Part shown: positions 20,647 through 31,320 of the stretch, one piece after another | How the letters are laid out: every line of letters starts with the position of its first letter | How positions within the stretch are numbered: position 1 is the first letter of the stretch | Origin: Candidatus Endomicrobiellum guadaloupense | GTDB lineage: Bacteria; Elusimicrobiota; Endomicrobiia; Endomicrobiales; Endomicrobiaceae | Assembly (NCBI GenBank): GCA_031278895.1 | Contig: JAITJN010000037.1 | Location: 35,724-99,723 of the forward strand | Length of the DNA stretch: 64,000 bases | Direction: 5' to 3' | Notes under the pieces: model-generated | What the model was told of the DNA's origin: nothing | Seen by the model: only the letters and a program-made list of their open reading frames with translations | Database searches by the model: none | Made by a program: the position numbers and the translations under genes

Positions 20647-21053
20647 ATGGGTGATACGAAAGAAGAACACTTACGAAAGGTCTTAGAGAAAAACTTGTAA
20701 ATCTTATTGCAATTGGTGGTTTGTAGGTATTGGTCTCTTTTTAGCTTCGGTAAATGCCATAGCTAAGCCTGATCCGTGTTTGTTGTTGTCTTATATAATA
20801 GGAACGTTTTTTATGTATCTAATTATATTAAAGACGTTCAATGTCTCAGGGAAATATTACAAAATTAAGGTATTCTATTCCTTTTTATCCGTACTCAAAC
20901 TATTTGGTCTTTGCAGCTGTGTTGCTTATATTTGTAACGCTTGCATTTGATAAAAGGACAAAAACTTTGGCATTGGGATATCCAATTTGATTGTTTTTGT
21001 TGTATGCAATTTATAGATTGTTTGTTAAAGAAAATAATATGAAAGCGATATAA
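20647..21053 (+). pseudogene. Amino acid permease (APC family) remnant with internal deletion
   Basis: Across frames: MGDTKEEHLRK / GLREKLVNLIAIGGL* / VGIGLFLASVNAIAKPDPCLLLSYIIG ... then RYSIPFYPYSNYLVFAAVLLIFVTLAFDKRTKTLALGYPI*LFLLYAIYRLFVKENNMKAI*; resembles the N- and C-terminal ends of APC permeases with the middle missing. Confidence 0.65.
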
Positions 21054-21063
21054 GAGGTAAAAT

Positions 21064-24000
21064 ATGCCGATTTTAGATTTTTTGTTGCCAAAAAATGGGG
21101 AAAAACAAAAAGTTATTCTTCTTGGTTCTGGCGCGTTGTCTATAGGACAAGCAGGGGAATTTGATTATTCCGGCTCTCAAGCTGTAAAGGCTTTAGAAGA
21201 AGAAGGATTGGAAGTAATAATTATAAATCCGAACATTGCTTCTGTTCAAACCGATAGAGGGGCAAATAAAAAAGTTTATTTGTATCCTATTACTCCTTTT
21301 TGGGTTGAGAAAATTATTAAAATCGAAAAACCTGTTGCTATTATTTCAAGCTTTGGCGGTCAGACATCTTTGAACTGTGTAATAGAGCTTGAAAAAAGCG
21401 GGGTATTAAAAAAATACAATGTAAAAGTTTTAGGAACACAGGTTAATGCTCTTGAATTATCTGAAGATAGAGAGCTTTTTGCCCAGAAAATGAAGTCTAT
21501 AAATGTACCTATAGCTAAAAGTCATGCAGTTTCTACAGCAGAGGAGGCATTAGAGACTGCGCAGCAGATAGGCTATCCTGTTATTACTCGTTCGGCTTTT
21601 GCTCTCGGTGGGCTAGGCAGCGGATTTGCAAAAATTCCTGCAGATTTAAAAAAGCTTACGCAAGCAGCATTAATGACTTCTCCTCAAGTTTTAATTGAAA
21701 AATCTCTTCATGGTTGGAAAGAAATAGAATATGAAGTAATGAGAGATAAAACTGGAAATACAATAACCATATGCAACATGGAAAATTTTGATCCTATGGG
21801 AATACATACTGGCGATTCTATAGTAGTAGCTCCTTGTCAGACGATAAACAATACTGAAAACAATATGCTTAGAGACACTGCAATTAAAATTGCACAAAAC
21901 GTAGGAATTGTTGGTGAGTGTAATGTTCAGTATGCTCTAAATCCACATGACTATGGTTTTTACGTTATAGAGATTAACGCAAGACTTTCGCGTTCCAGCG
22001 CTTTAGCAAGCAAAGCGACGGGCTATCCTATAGCTTATATAGCTGCAAAAATAGTTATAGGGTTTGATTTGTTGGAATTAAAAAACCCTGTTACTGGAAC
22101 AACCTCAGCATTTTACGAGCCATCACTTGATTATGTCACTTTAAAAGTTCCTCGTTGGGACTTAAGTAAATTTACAGGAGTATCAAAAAATTTAGGCACT
22201 CAAATGAAATCTGTTGGTGAAGTTATGGCAATTGGCAGAAACTTCTGTGAGGTTATACAAAAAGCTTTAAGAATGGTTAATGAAAATGAAAATGGCATTA
22301 CAGTGAACATTTTTAAAGACGCTTCTGATGAAGAGCTTGATAAAGAACTTTTGTCGCCAACAAATCTAAGAGTTTTTGCAATTTATGAGACATTTAAGAG
22401 AGGAAAATCCATACAATATGTTTATGAAAAAACTAAAATAGATTATTGGTTTTTGTCTCATGTCCAATATTTAGCAAATGTCGAATCTGAATTGTATAAG
22501 TTTTTTGTAGAGCATGGTCTAAAAAAATATTTGTTTACTGCTCAAGACATATACAATGCATATAAACAGATTTCTAAAGATCAACTGCATCGTTTAAAAT
22601 CAAAAGGGTTTTCAGATTTCCAACTTACAAAAGTTTATCTTTCAGCATGCTTAAATGCTCAAATAAAACTAAGTATAAAACAGGTACGAACTTTATCTTT
22701 TGGACTAAGAAAGTTAAGAAAAAAACTTGGCATTCTTCCTGTTGTAAAACAGATAGACACAACTTCTTCAGAATATCCAACAAAATCCAACTATTTATAT
22801 CTTACATATGACGGTATTCATAGCGATGTTTCTCCGAAGAAAAATGTAAAGAGCATAATTACTTTAGGAAGCGGAAGCTATCGTATAGGAAGCAGCTTAG
22901 AGTTTGACTGGTGTTCTGTTATGACAAGCAGTTATTTCAAAAATAAAAGGAATGAGAGCGTTATTATAAACTGTAATCCGGAAACAGTTTCTACAGACTA
23001 CAGCGCTTCAGATAGACTTTATTTTGAAGAATTATCTTCAGAGAGAGTTTTAGATATTATAGATATTGAAGAACCAAAAGGTGTTGTTGCATGTATGGGC
23101 GGACAAAATCCTAATAATCTAATTCAACCGTTAAGCGAAGCTAAGGTAAATATTTTAGGACATAGTCAAAAGAGTGTTGACGGAGCTGAGGACAGAGAAA
23201 AATTTTCTGCTATGCTTGATAAATTAGGCATAGATCAGCCTGAGTGGATTTCTGCTGTTTCTAGAGACGAAATAGAAAAGTTTATAGAAAAAGTAGGATT
23301 TCCTGTACTTATACGTCCAAGTTTTGTATTGTCTGGAACACTTATGAATGTTGCAAATGATAAGGATAGTATGGATCATTATTTGTCTTTAACAAAAGAT
23401 ATATCTTCAGATTTCCCTGTGGTTATTTCAAAATTTATTCTTGACGCAAAGGAAATAGAGTGCGATGGAGTAGCAAAAGGCGGAGAAGTTATATTATCGC
23501 TTGTTACGGAACATATAGAAAATGCAGGTGTTCATAGCGGCGATGCTACTATGGTTTTTCCTTCACAGAAAATATACACTCGTACAGTAAATGTTATTAA
23601 AGATATAGTTAGAAAAATAGTTAAATGTTTAAATTTAAATGGTCCTTTCAATATACAGTTTATAGCTAAAGAAAATGATGTTAAAGTTATTGAGTGCAAT
23701 GCAAGAGCTTCAAGATCTTTCCCTTTTATTTCAAAAGTCTCTGGCGTAAATTTGGCAGAACTTTCATGTAAAGTTATGAACAATGAAAAAGTAAAAAAAA
23801 TTTTAATTGATGAAAGCGAGATACATTATGTTGGTGTTAAAGCTTCAATGTTTAGTTTTCAGAGACTTGACGGCGCAGATCCTGTAATAGGTGTTGAAAT
23901 GGCATCAACTGGCGAAGTTGGTTGTTTAGGAGATAAATTTGACCATGCAATGCTTTTGTCAATGGAATCTACTCAAATAAGGAAGCCCAAAAAAGGTGTC

Positions 24001-24378
24001 TTGATAAGTGCGGGAAGGGAAAAAGATAAAATTAAATTTATGGAAGTTATAGATAATCTCTATAAGCTTGGCGTTCTTGTTTATGCAACAAGAGGAACTG
24101 CAAAATTCCTTGAAGACAGAGGATATGAGGTAGAAACTGTCCACTGGAACCGCAACCCTAGGGCTGTAGATATAATAATAGAAGGAAAAGTTGATTTTGT
24201 AATCAACATAAACAAAAATTTAAGTATTGACGAACTGCACAATAATTCTGAAATAAGAAAAACAGCTGTTAAATGTGGGTGTTCCCTGCTTACAAACCTT
24301 GAGAAAACAATAGCTTATTTGAGAGCTTATGATTCTTATGAAGAGTTGCAAAATATTGAACGCTGCATAAGTTTATAG
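21064..24378 (+). CDS. carB: Carbamoyl-phosphate synthase large subunit
   Basis: [28 protein letters not shown]-like start, duplicated ATP-grasp domains, C-terminal MGS-like domain; 1104 aa. Confidence 0.97.
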   Translation: [1104 protein letters not shown]

Positions 24379-24632
24379 TTTTGGATATTGCAAGTTTAAG
24401 TTGCTAATGCAACAGGTTCTGTTGTTTGAGAAAGTAATCCTAAAAAGAAATAATATCTTGCACTTAACTCTTTTAAAAAAGATGGAAAGAAGTTGCAGCA
24501 GGCAGCATTACCCAACTTGAATTTGCCATTTCAAAATACTGATTACGTTTAGATAAATATGATGTCATAATGTCAAGGACAATGTATGTTTGTCATTCTC
24601 TATTAAAAAATTAGTTAATTATTGGAAAGAAA

Positions 24633-25814
24633 ATGATAACAAAAGATTTAATTTTGAGAATTTTTTCTGCAGCAAATATTTTAAGATGGAATGATCATAT
24701 TCGCCCATCAGATTTTTCTGAGCTTGATAAGCAGTCGCATAAGATGATAATCGCATATATTATTGCCAAGTTCGAAGAGGAAAATGGAGAGTCTGTTGAT
24801 TGGATAAAACTTATAGAAGGTGGTATTTTTGAATTTTTTCAGAGAATAATGCTTACAGATTTAAAGCCAGAAGTTTTTCGTGAGATAATGTCGAAAAAAG
24901 AAAAAGAATTAAATAAATGGGTTCTTGAAAATTTAAAAGAAGATTTAAATGCTATCGGTAAAGACTTTGCAAAAAGATGTGAAAAATATTTCTCAGATGT
25001 TAATTATGCAAATTATGAGAAAAAAATATTGAGTGCAGCTCATTGTTTGTCTACTAAATGGGAATTTGTAATAGTATATCAATGGAACTCCATGCTTTAT
25101 GGAATAGAGAAAACAAAAAACGAAATAGATGAAAGTCTTTCTTCTTGTGACGATTTGTTTGGAGTGACTCAATTGATGTTTAATAAAAAATATTATGGTT
25201 TTTTAGACTTGTGCGGTCAGCTTAGGTTTCAACAAAGATGGGCTCAAGCATTTAGAGTGCAGAAGACTACGGTTTTAGGGCATATGTTAATGGTTGCGAT
25301 ATTTGCATATTTATTATCTCTTGAAATGGATGCTTCTGAAAAAAGAAGGTATAATAATTTCTATTCATCATTATTTCACGATTTACCAGAGATCTTGACC
25401 AAAGATATAATTAAACCGGTTAAAACTTCTATACATGGACTAGAAGGTATAATAAAACAGTATGAAAAAAAACAAGTTGATGAACGAATACTTCCCTTAA
25501 TTCCCCAAAGTTGGCATAGCGAGATGCAGTATTTTATAGAAGATGAATTTTCGGATAAATTTATTGAGAATGGTAAAGTTAGACGTGTTGACAACGCGGC
25601 TGACTTTGATAATGATAAATATAATGCTGTTGATGGAACTCTTGTAGAAATATGTGATAAACTTTGTGCTTATATAGAGGCATCTATGACTCTAGAATAT
25701 GGTATAAATTCGTCCACACTGATAAAATCAAAAGAAATGCTTTACAAGAAATATTCAAGCATTAAAAAGAATAATTTAGACCTTAAACAATTGTACGACT
25801 ATTTTGTTAATTAA
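24633..25814 (+). CDS. HD-domain hydrolase (YfbR-like nucleotidase family)
   Basis: TTVLGHMLMVAIFAYLLSLEM...YSSLFHDLPEILTKDIIKPVK. Confidence 0.75.
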   Translation: MITKDLILRIFSAANILRWNDHIRPSDFSELDKQSHKMIIAYIIAKFEEENGESVDWIKLIEGGIFEFFQRIMLTDLKPEVFREIMSKKEKELNKWVLENLKEDLNAIGKDFAKRCEKYFSDVNYANYEKKILSAAHCLSTKWEFVIVYQWNSMLYGIEKTKNEIDESLSSCDDLFGVTQLMFNKKYYGFLDLCGQLRFQQRWAQAFRVQKTTVLGHMLMVAIFAYLLSLEMDASEKRRYNNFYSSLFHDLPEILTKDIIKPVKTSIHGLEGIIKQYEKKQVDERILPLIPQSWHSEMQYFIEDEFSDKFIENGKVRRVDNAADFDNDKYNAVDGTLVEICDKLCAYIEASMTLEYGINSSTLIKSKEMLYKKYSSIKKNNLDLKQLYDYFVN

Positions 25815-25819
25815 ATATA

Positions 25820-25903
25820 TGCTGAGGATGGGATTTGAACCCATACCGCCCTTTCGGGGACAGGCTTCTGAGACCTGCGTGTCTGCCATTCCACCACCTC
25901 AGC
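25820..25903 (-). tRNA. tRNA-Leu (CAG)
   Basis: Minus strand gctgaggtggtggaatggcagacacgcaggtctcagaagcctgtccccgaaagggcggtatgggttcaaatcccatcctcagca: class II tRNA with long variable arm, loop ctCAGaa. Confidence 0.92.
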
Positions 25904-26079
25904 TCTGAATATACTTAACTGCTAGTAATTTTCATTTCAATAACATGATAATCTTCCACTTACCAGATTTGTATCTTAGGGAGCATGAAATGTTCAGTAT
26001 AATACCACAAATAACTAAAATACTCCAGCATCTGTACAAGTCTAAATGTTTTGTTGATAAAGACTATCTCTTTCTTTCA

Positions 26080-26360
26080 TGCGTTTGTCGTAGAGAAAGT
26101 TTTTTTTAGACTTAAAGCAACACAAACAGCGCACATAATAGGACTAAAGTGCAATACAATAAACTTGTGGGCGCAACAAGAAGTTTAGAGAAGGGATGTA
26201 TAAGCAAGAGGTAGAGGAATCTAAAGAGAAGCTAAGAGGAGAAGTAGAGCTAGATGAGAGTTATTTTTGTAGAAGTATGATAAGAGGGTGATAGTTTAAT
26301 TGAGTGAAGAAAGTTTTGGGTTGCATTTGAAAGAATGTGAAAGGAGATATAGAAGAGCAT
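26080..26360 (+). pseudogene. IS1595-like transposase remnant
   Basis: Frame-broken pieces FRLKATQTAHIIGLKCNTINLW and GMYKQEVEESKEKLRGEVELDESYFCRSMIRG; GEVELDESYF is the hallmark of the IS1595/ISXO2 transposase core. Confidence 0.7.
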
Positions 26361-26729
26361 AGAGCAGATGAGGCAAGAATTAGGTATAATCTAATAAGGG
26401 GTTAGCTCTTTGCTACCTTTCTAGTTTAGAGTCGTCATATTATACCTTATAAATTATAATAGAAAGGTTATGTCATGAGAGTTAATCAAAAAATAATGAA
26501 CCGTTCTTTAGATAAGAAAATAAATGTTCTTAAAGATATAGTCACGAAACAAGCTCAGATAAAAGCTTCAAAGATATTGGAAGGTGAATAAAGATATAGC
26601 TTTAGAAAACCAACTATGAGACACTAAAGAAATATTTGAAGACTTATTCATCCATATTTCATTTTCTTTGTCACATTGGTTCTATTTTAGTCGCTTTATA
26701 TCAATTAGCAATATTTAGAGGAGTTACTT

Positions 26730-29700
26730 ATGCCAAGCAATGAATTAGTCTACTCTTTTGATTTGGGTTCCGGAAGTATTGGTGTTTGCGTTAGGAGTGG
26801 CAAAAACATTTTACATTTAGAATCCCTATTAATTGATCCAGATTTTGCTTCAGTAAAAGAAGCATCTATGCGTAGAAGACAAATCCGTACACGCATAGCG
26901 CATAAAGAGAGAGAAGTGGTGGGACAAACAAGCAAAATTAGCAGGTATTGAAGTATTATCAACTGCCCAACCTTCAAAAGAAAATCCAAATCTTAAACCT
27001 GACAAAAGAATGTTAATAGAATTTCTACCACAAGCTTCTAAAGACAAAACAATATACTCTTCTCATTTATTAAGAATAGCTCTTTTGCAAGGCGTAAAAT
27101 TAGAAGGCTGGCAGATCTATAAAGCTATAAGATCTGCAATGCAAAGGAGAGGCTATGATGCACATCTGCCTTGGGCGCAAAGCTTAGACGAGCGAGAGAA
27201 TGTAGATGCTTCAAACAGATATGGTGAAAAACTAAAAGAATTTTTCGCAAACAATCAGAAATATTATTATCCATGCTATTACGAAGCTTTTACACAAGGT
27301 ATTTGGGATCCAGAAAATCCCAAAATACTGACAACTAGGCTCGGAAAAAATCCAAATCCTGCAAGAAACAGAGGCAACAAACCACCTGAAGACAAATGTT
27401 TCCCATCAAGACAGCATGTTGAAGAGGAATTAAGAGTTCTGCTTACAAAAGCAGCAGAATTATTTCCAAAACTTAAAGGTAAAGAAGACTTTGTTATTTA
27501 TGGACCAGCAAAAGAAGCTTATGCTTCATATAATAACAAAAAATATGCTAAATACAGAGGGACTAATTGGGATTTGCAAGGATTATTAGGTCAGAAAGTA
27601 CCAAGATTTGATAATAGAATTATTGCAAAGTGTTGTTTAATAGCACGTTATAATGTTTGTAAAGCAGACAAACAGGTAAATAAAGAAGTTTCTTTCTTGC
27701 TTGCTTTAAAAAATATGAGATATTCTAAAAATCATATAACAAGCATGCAGTTAAATCCACAACAAGTAAATGATATTTTTAAAAGATACACAGAATATCT
27801 TGAGATAGAGAAAAGTAAAGATGGGAATAGTGAGCAAAAAGATAAGACACTTAAAAAAAGAAAAGGCAAAGATAACCCTTTAACAAGAACTTTCTGGAAA
27901 AATTACGTAAATGACTTAGGTGGACAGGTAAACCCTGGCCAACAAGAGATATCAAAACCAAAAGATACCGGCAGAAGCAGGTTTTGTAAACCAGCATTGA
28001 ATATATTGCATAGTTTAATTTTGTTTGGCAAAAATCCACATGATTATTATAAAGAACTTACTGAACAAAATAAAAATATTAACCCTAACAAGGGGCTAGT
28101 GAAAGAGGATTATAAATTTTTACTTAACATGCCAAATGATTGGTATTCCATAAGTATTCAAGATACAAGAGAAGATGATAAAAAATTGTCCCGTCATGAA
28201 GCGGAAAGTAAAATAGTCGAGTATATATCAAAGATAAGCAATAGGGTAGTTCGTCATAGATTATTGATGTTGTTTAAAATATTGAAAGAATTAGACAAAA
28301 AATTTAAAAAAGAATATGGAACACCAGACAAAGTAATTTTTGAAATAGCAAGAGAAGATTTTGTTTGTGAAAATAATAAAAAAGAACGTGCCGACACGGT
28401 AGCAGAATTAAAGGCTTTAGGATTAAGTATAAACGATAAAAATATACTAAAAATGCGGTTAGGTAACCAACAGAAATGGAAAGATATATACGATACATCA
28501 AGTAATAGAGGATTAACAAAAGATATAGAGCAATATGAAATTGATCATATAGTTCCACAGTCTAAAGGTGGCTCTGACTCTTTTTCAAATTTTGTTTTAA
28601 CAAGAAATAGATTCAATCAAGCTAAAGGTGATTTAGCACCTTATGAATGGTTTCAAAAATTAAGAAAAGATGAATGGCAGACTTATGTAAAAAATGTAGC
28701 TGGAATGTTTAAAGGTAAGAAAGACAAGAAAAAAGTAGAATTGTTAATTTCCGATAAAGCAAGCGAATCCGAGAAAAGAAAAACAGATTTGAATGCAACA
28801 TCATATATAGAAAAATCAGCTCAAAAAATAGCAGGTTTGTATTTTGGTTTTGGAATAAACACATTAGGAGACAGAAAGAAAATTTTCTTTTACACAGGTG
28901 GAGAGACTGCCAATGTAAGAAAAAAATTGAACTTAGATAAACTTTTATATTCAAACGAAGAGAAGTTTATAAAAGCAAAATTATCAGGATTAAAAGATAA
29001 AAATAGAGAAAATAAAAAACATCACGCGTTAGACGCGCTTGTTTTAAGTGTTCTTCCTGAAATAAAGACAAAAGTAAAATCCATAGAACAAAAACCAGAT
29101 TATTTCTATGAAGGATTTTGTAAAAAACATTTAAATAATGTTATTTCTAAAACAATAAAACAAAAAACGCCTCAACTTAGAGAGACTATTTATGCTTTAA
29201 GGTATCGTATAGAAGATGGGAAAAAGCACTATTATTTTATATCTCACTTTAACTCTTCAATAGATACTTTTAAATCTATTGAAAGTGCAAGGGGAGCTAC
29301 AGATAAAGATAAAATATTTGATTTAAAAATACAAAATGATTTTAAGAAAAAATTAGAAGAAAAGGGATTGTCTCAAGAATCTTGGGAAAAATGGTTAGAT
29401 AAATACACAGATAATGGTAAAAGAATTAAGAAAATTGCAATTATCGACTCTAAATGTTTTGATGAAAAAGAAGTCTTTAACTCTGATGGAACATTGAGAG
29501 AAGTTATAGGAAAATATGGTAGCAATGGTGTGTCAGGGCAATGGATTAGAGCAGAAAATTTCTATCAAGGACAAATTGTTTATAAAGAAAAAGACAAATG
29601 GAAAGTAGAACCTATTTATGTTTTTGAATCAATGTATAATAAACGTAAACTTTATGAAAACAAATATGATAATGTAAAATTCTTTAAATCACGCCAACTT

Positions 29701-29871
29701 GTTAAATTAGAAAGGTCATATGAAGATATTCCTGATGGTATTTATGAGCTGAAAACATTACGTAGCAACGATTCACACTGTAAGCTTGAAAATATTGATA
29801 ATCAAAAAGAAATAATTAAAAATATTAATTACTTAATAGAAAATTGCGGGATGAGAACTTATGAAAAATAA
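26730..29871 (+). CDS. cas9: Cas9 (type II-C-like, about 1046 aa after repair), single frameshift in the bridge-helix region
   Basis: ORF1 VYSFDLGSGSIGV (RuvC-I) ... MRRRQIRTRIAHKERE; frame then moves +1 at about 26916 to WWDKQAKLAGIEVLSTAQPSKENPNLKPDKRM; KVIFEIARED (RuvC-II); YEIDHIVPQSKGGSDSFSNFVLTRNRFNQAKGD (HNH); KKHHALDALVLSVL (RuvC-III). Followed directly by cas1, cas2. Confidence 0.93.
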
Positions 29872-30791
29872 TGAGTTATCATATAATACACATATTAAAC
29901 CATGCAAGCAGGGTATCTGTTGATAGAGGCTGCCTTGTATGTCATATCCCCGAGAAGTCTCCAAGAAGAGTACCTCTTGAAGATATTCTTGCGGTTATAG
30001 TAGCATCAAAAGGTGTAAGTTTTTCTGGAGATTGTTTATCTGCGTTATTAATCCATAATAGTATTGTTCTGCATTGCGATCACAATTATAAACCAATAGG
30101 CAAAACCGTAGGGTTACACAGAGTAGTGCATAACGAGATTTTAGACCAACAAATTTTTCAAGACATTCCTTTTATGAAAAAAGTCTGGGATAAAATTTTG
30201 CTTGCCAAAATTTCTAATCAAGCATATCTATTAAATTATATAGGTGCTAAGCACAAGCTTTGGGAGTACATAAGATCAGGCAACTTAGATGAAGGCAATG
30301 CTGCAAGACATTATTGGAAGATCTATTTTAAAAATTTTGGTCGTTCTTGTCCATGTTCAAGAACTACAAGAGGCGCACAGGACCCTGTAAATGGTATGTT
30401 AAATTATGGGTATGCAGTTATTTCTTCATTATGTCACCGTTTGTTGTTAGCACATGGTTTTAATACATCAGTAGGTATTTATCATAAATACAGATTTCGT
30501 TCAGATCCGCTCGTTTATGATATTATGGAGCCGCTAAGAACTTTTTGCGATTTTATGTTGTTAAGATTTAGGCAAACAAATTTAAGAAAAAAGATTGATG
30601 AGTGGGTAAAATTTGCAGCAAAAGATATAGTTTTTTCAAAGATAAATATAGATGAAGCAAAAAGTTTGAGTTTCAACCTTGCCATAGACAAATACATAAC
30701 TTCCTTTTCCAATTGCTTTAGAACTAAAACTTTAGATAATCTATACATTCCATCACTTAAAGAAATAACATTTGATTATGAGAAAGAGTAA
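29871..30791 (+). CDS. cas1: CRISPR-associated endonuclease Cas1 (type II)
   Basis: MSYHIIHILNHASRVSVDRGCLVCHIPEKSPRRVPLEDILAVIVASKGVSFSGDCLSALLIHNSIVLHCDHNYKPIG; directly abuts cas9. Confidence 0.95.
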   Translation: MSYHIIHILNHASRVSVDRGCLVCHIPEKSPRRVPLEDILAVIVASKGVSFSGDCLSALLIHNSIVLHCDHNYKPIGKTVGLHRVVHNEILDQQIFQDIPFMKKVWDKILLAKISNQAYLLNYIGAKHKLWEYIRSGNLDEGNAARHYWKIYFKNFGRSCPCSRTTRGAQDPVNGMLNYGYAVISSLCHRLLLAHGFNTSVGIYHKYRFRSDPLVYDIMEPLRTFCDFMLLRFRQTNLRKKIDEWVKFAAKDIVFSKINIDEAKSLSFNLAIDKYITSFSNCFRTKTLDNLYIPSLKEITFDYEKE

Positions 30792-30807
30792 TATATGCAG
30801 GTACACA

Positions 30808-31134
30808 ATGGGCTGGCTGCTTATTTTATTTTACTTACCTACAGATACTAAAGAAGAAAGACATCAAGCAACTAAGTTTAGAAACAAACTTCTAGATTTA
30901 GGTTATTTAATGCTTCAGTATTCAGTTTATGCAAGGTGTGCTGTTTCTTTAGATAGAAAGAAAGGATTAATAAATGACATTAAAAAAATAGCACCAACTA
31001 CAGGTAACGTTCAATGCTATTTTATAACAGACAGACAATGGGAAGAATGTATTACAATAACAAAAAATAAAGAAAAAAGTGTACGACAAATTGATTCTGA
31101 AGACAAAATAAACGAGCAACTCCAATTCTGGTAA
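30808..31134 (+). CDS. cas2: CRISPR-associated endoribonuclease Cas2
   Basis: MGWLLILFYLPTDTKEERHQATKFRNKLLDLGYLMLQYSVYARCAVS...GNVQCYFITDRQWEE; true start probably ATG 30808 rather than 30772. Confidence 0.93.
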   Translation: MGWLLILFYLPTDTKEERHQATKFRNKLLDLGYLMLQYSVYARCAVSLDRKKGLINDIKKIAPTTGNVQCYFITDRQWEECITITKNKEKSVRQIDSEDKINEQLQFW

Positions 31135-31154
31135 AAATTGTTAGAGGTCTAACA

Positions 31155-31192
31155 GTTTCAACTTTAGTTAAGGCATGACTAAAAAACTAAAC
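31155..31192 (+). repeat. Solitary CRISPR repeat-like sequence
   Basis: GTTTCAACTTTAGTTAAGGCATGACTAAAAAACTAAAC, 20 nt after cas2 stop; complementary to 31230-31260. Only one copy seen in the window. Confidence 0.5.
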
Positions 31193-31202
31193 TTTTTACG
31201 GA

Positions 31203-31320
31203 GCTAAGAGTGAATCCTATTATAACAAATTTAGTTTTTTAGTCACGTCAAAGTTAGAATCTCAATACGTCACCACACTTAGAAGAGAGAAAGAAATTGG
31301 TAATGGCTTACTTTCAATTG
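31203..31320 (+). ncRNA. Candidate tracrRNA (anti-repeat 31230-31260 plus 3' tail)
   Basis: TTTAGTTTTTTAGTCA (31230-31245) is perfectly complementary to 31176-31191; AAAGTTAGAAT (31250-31260) pairs with GTTTCAACTTT (31155-31165) allowing wobbles. Possible promoter TTTACG-17-TATTAT just upstream; tail contains hairpin AATTG-GTAA-tggc-TTAC-ttt-CAATT. Ends are approximate. Confidence 0.5.

Noticed and set aside
31140-31153. GTTAGAggTCTAAC palindrome after cas2
   Set aside because: Short with 2-nt centre; insufficient to call a terminator or operator alone.
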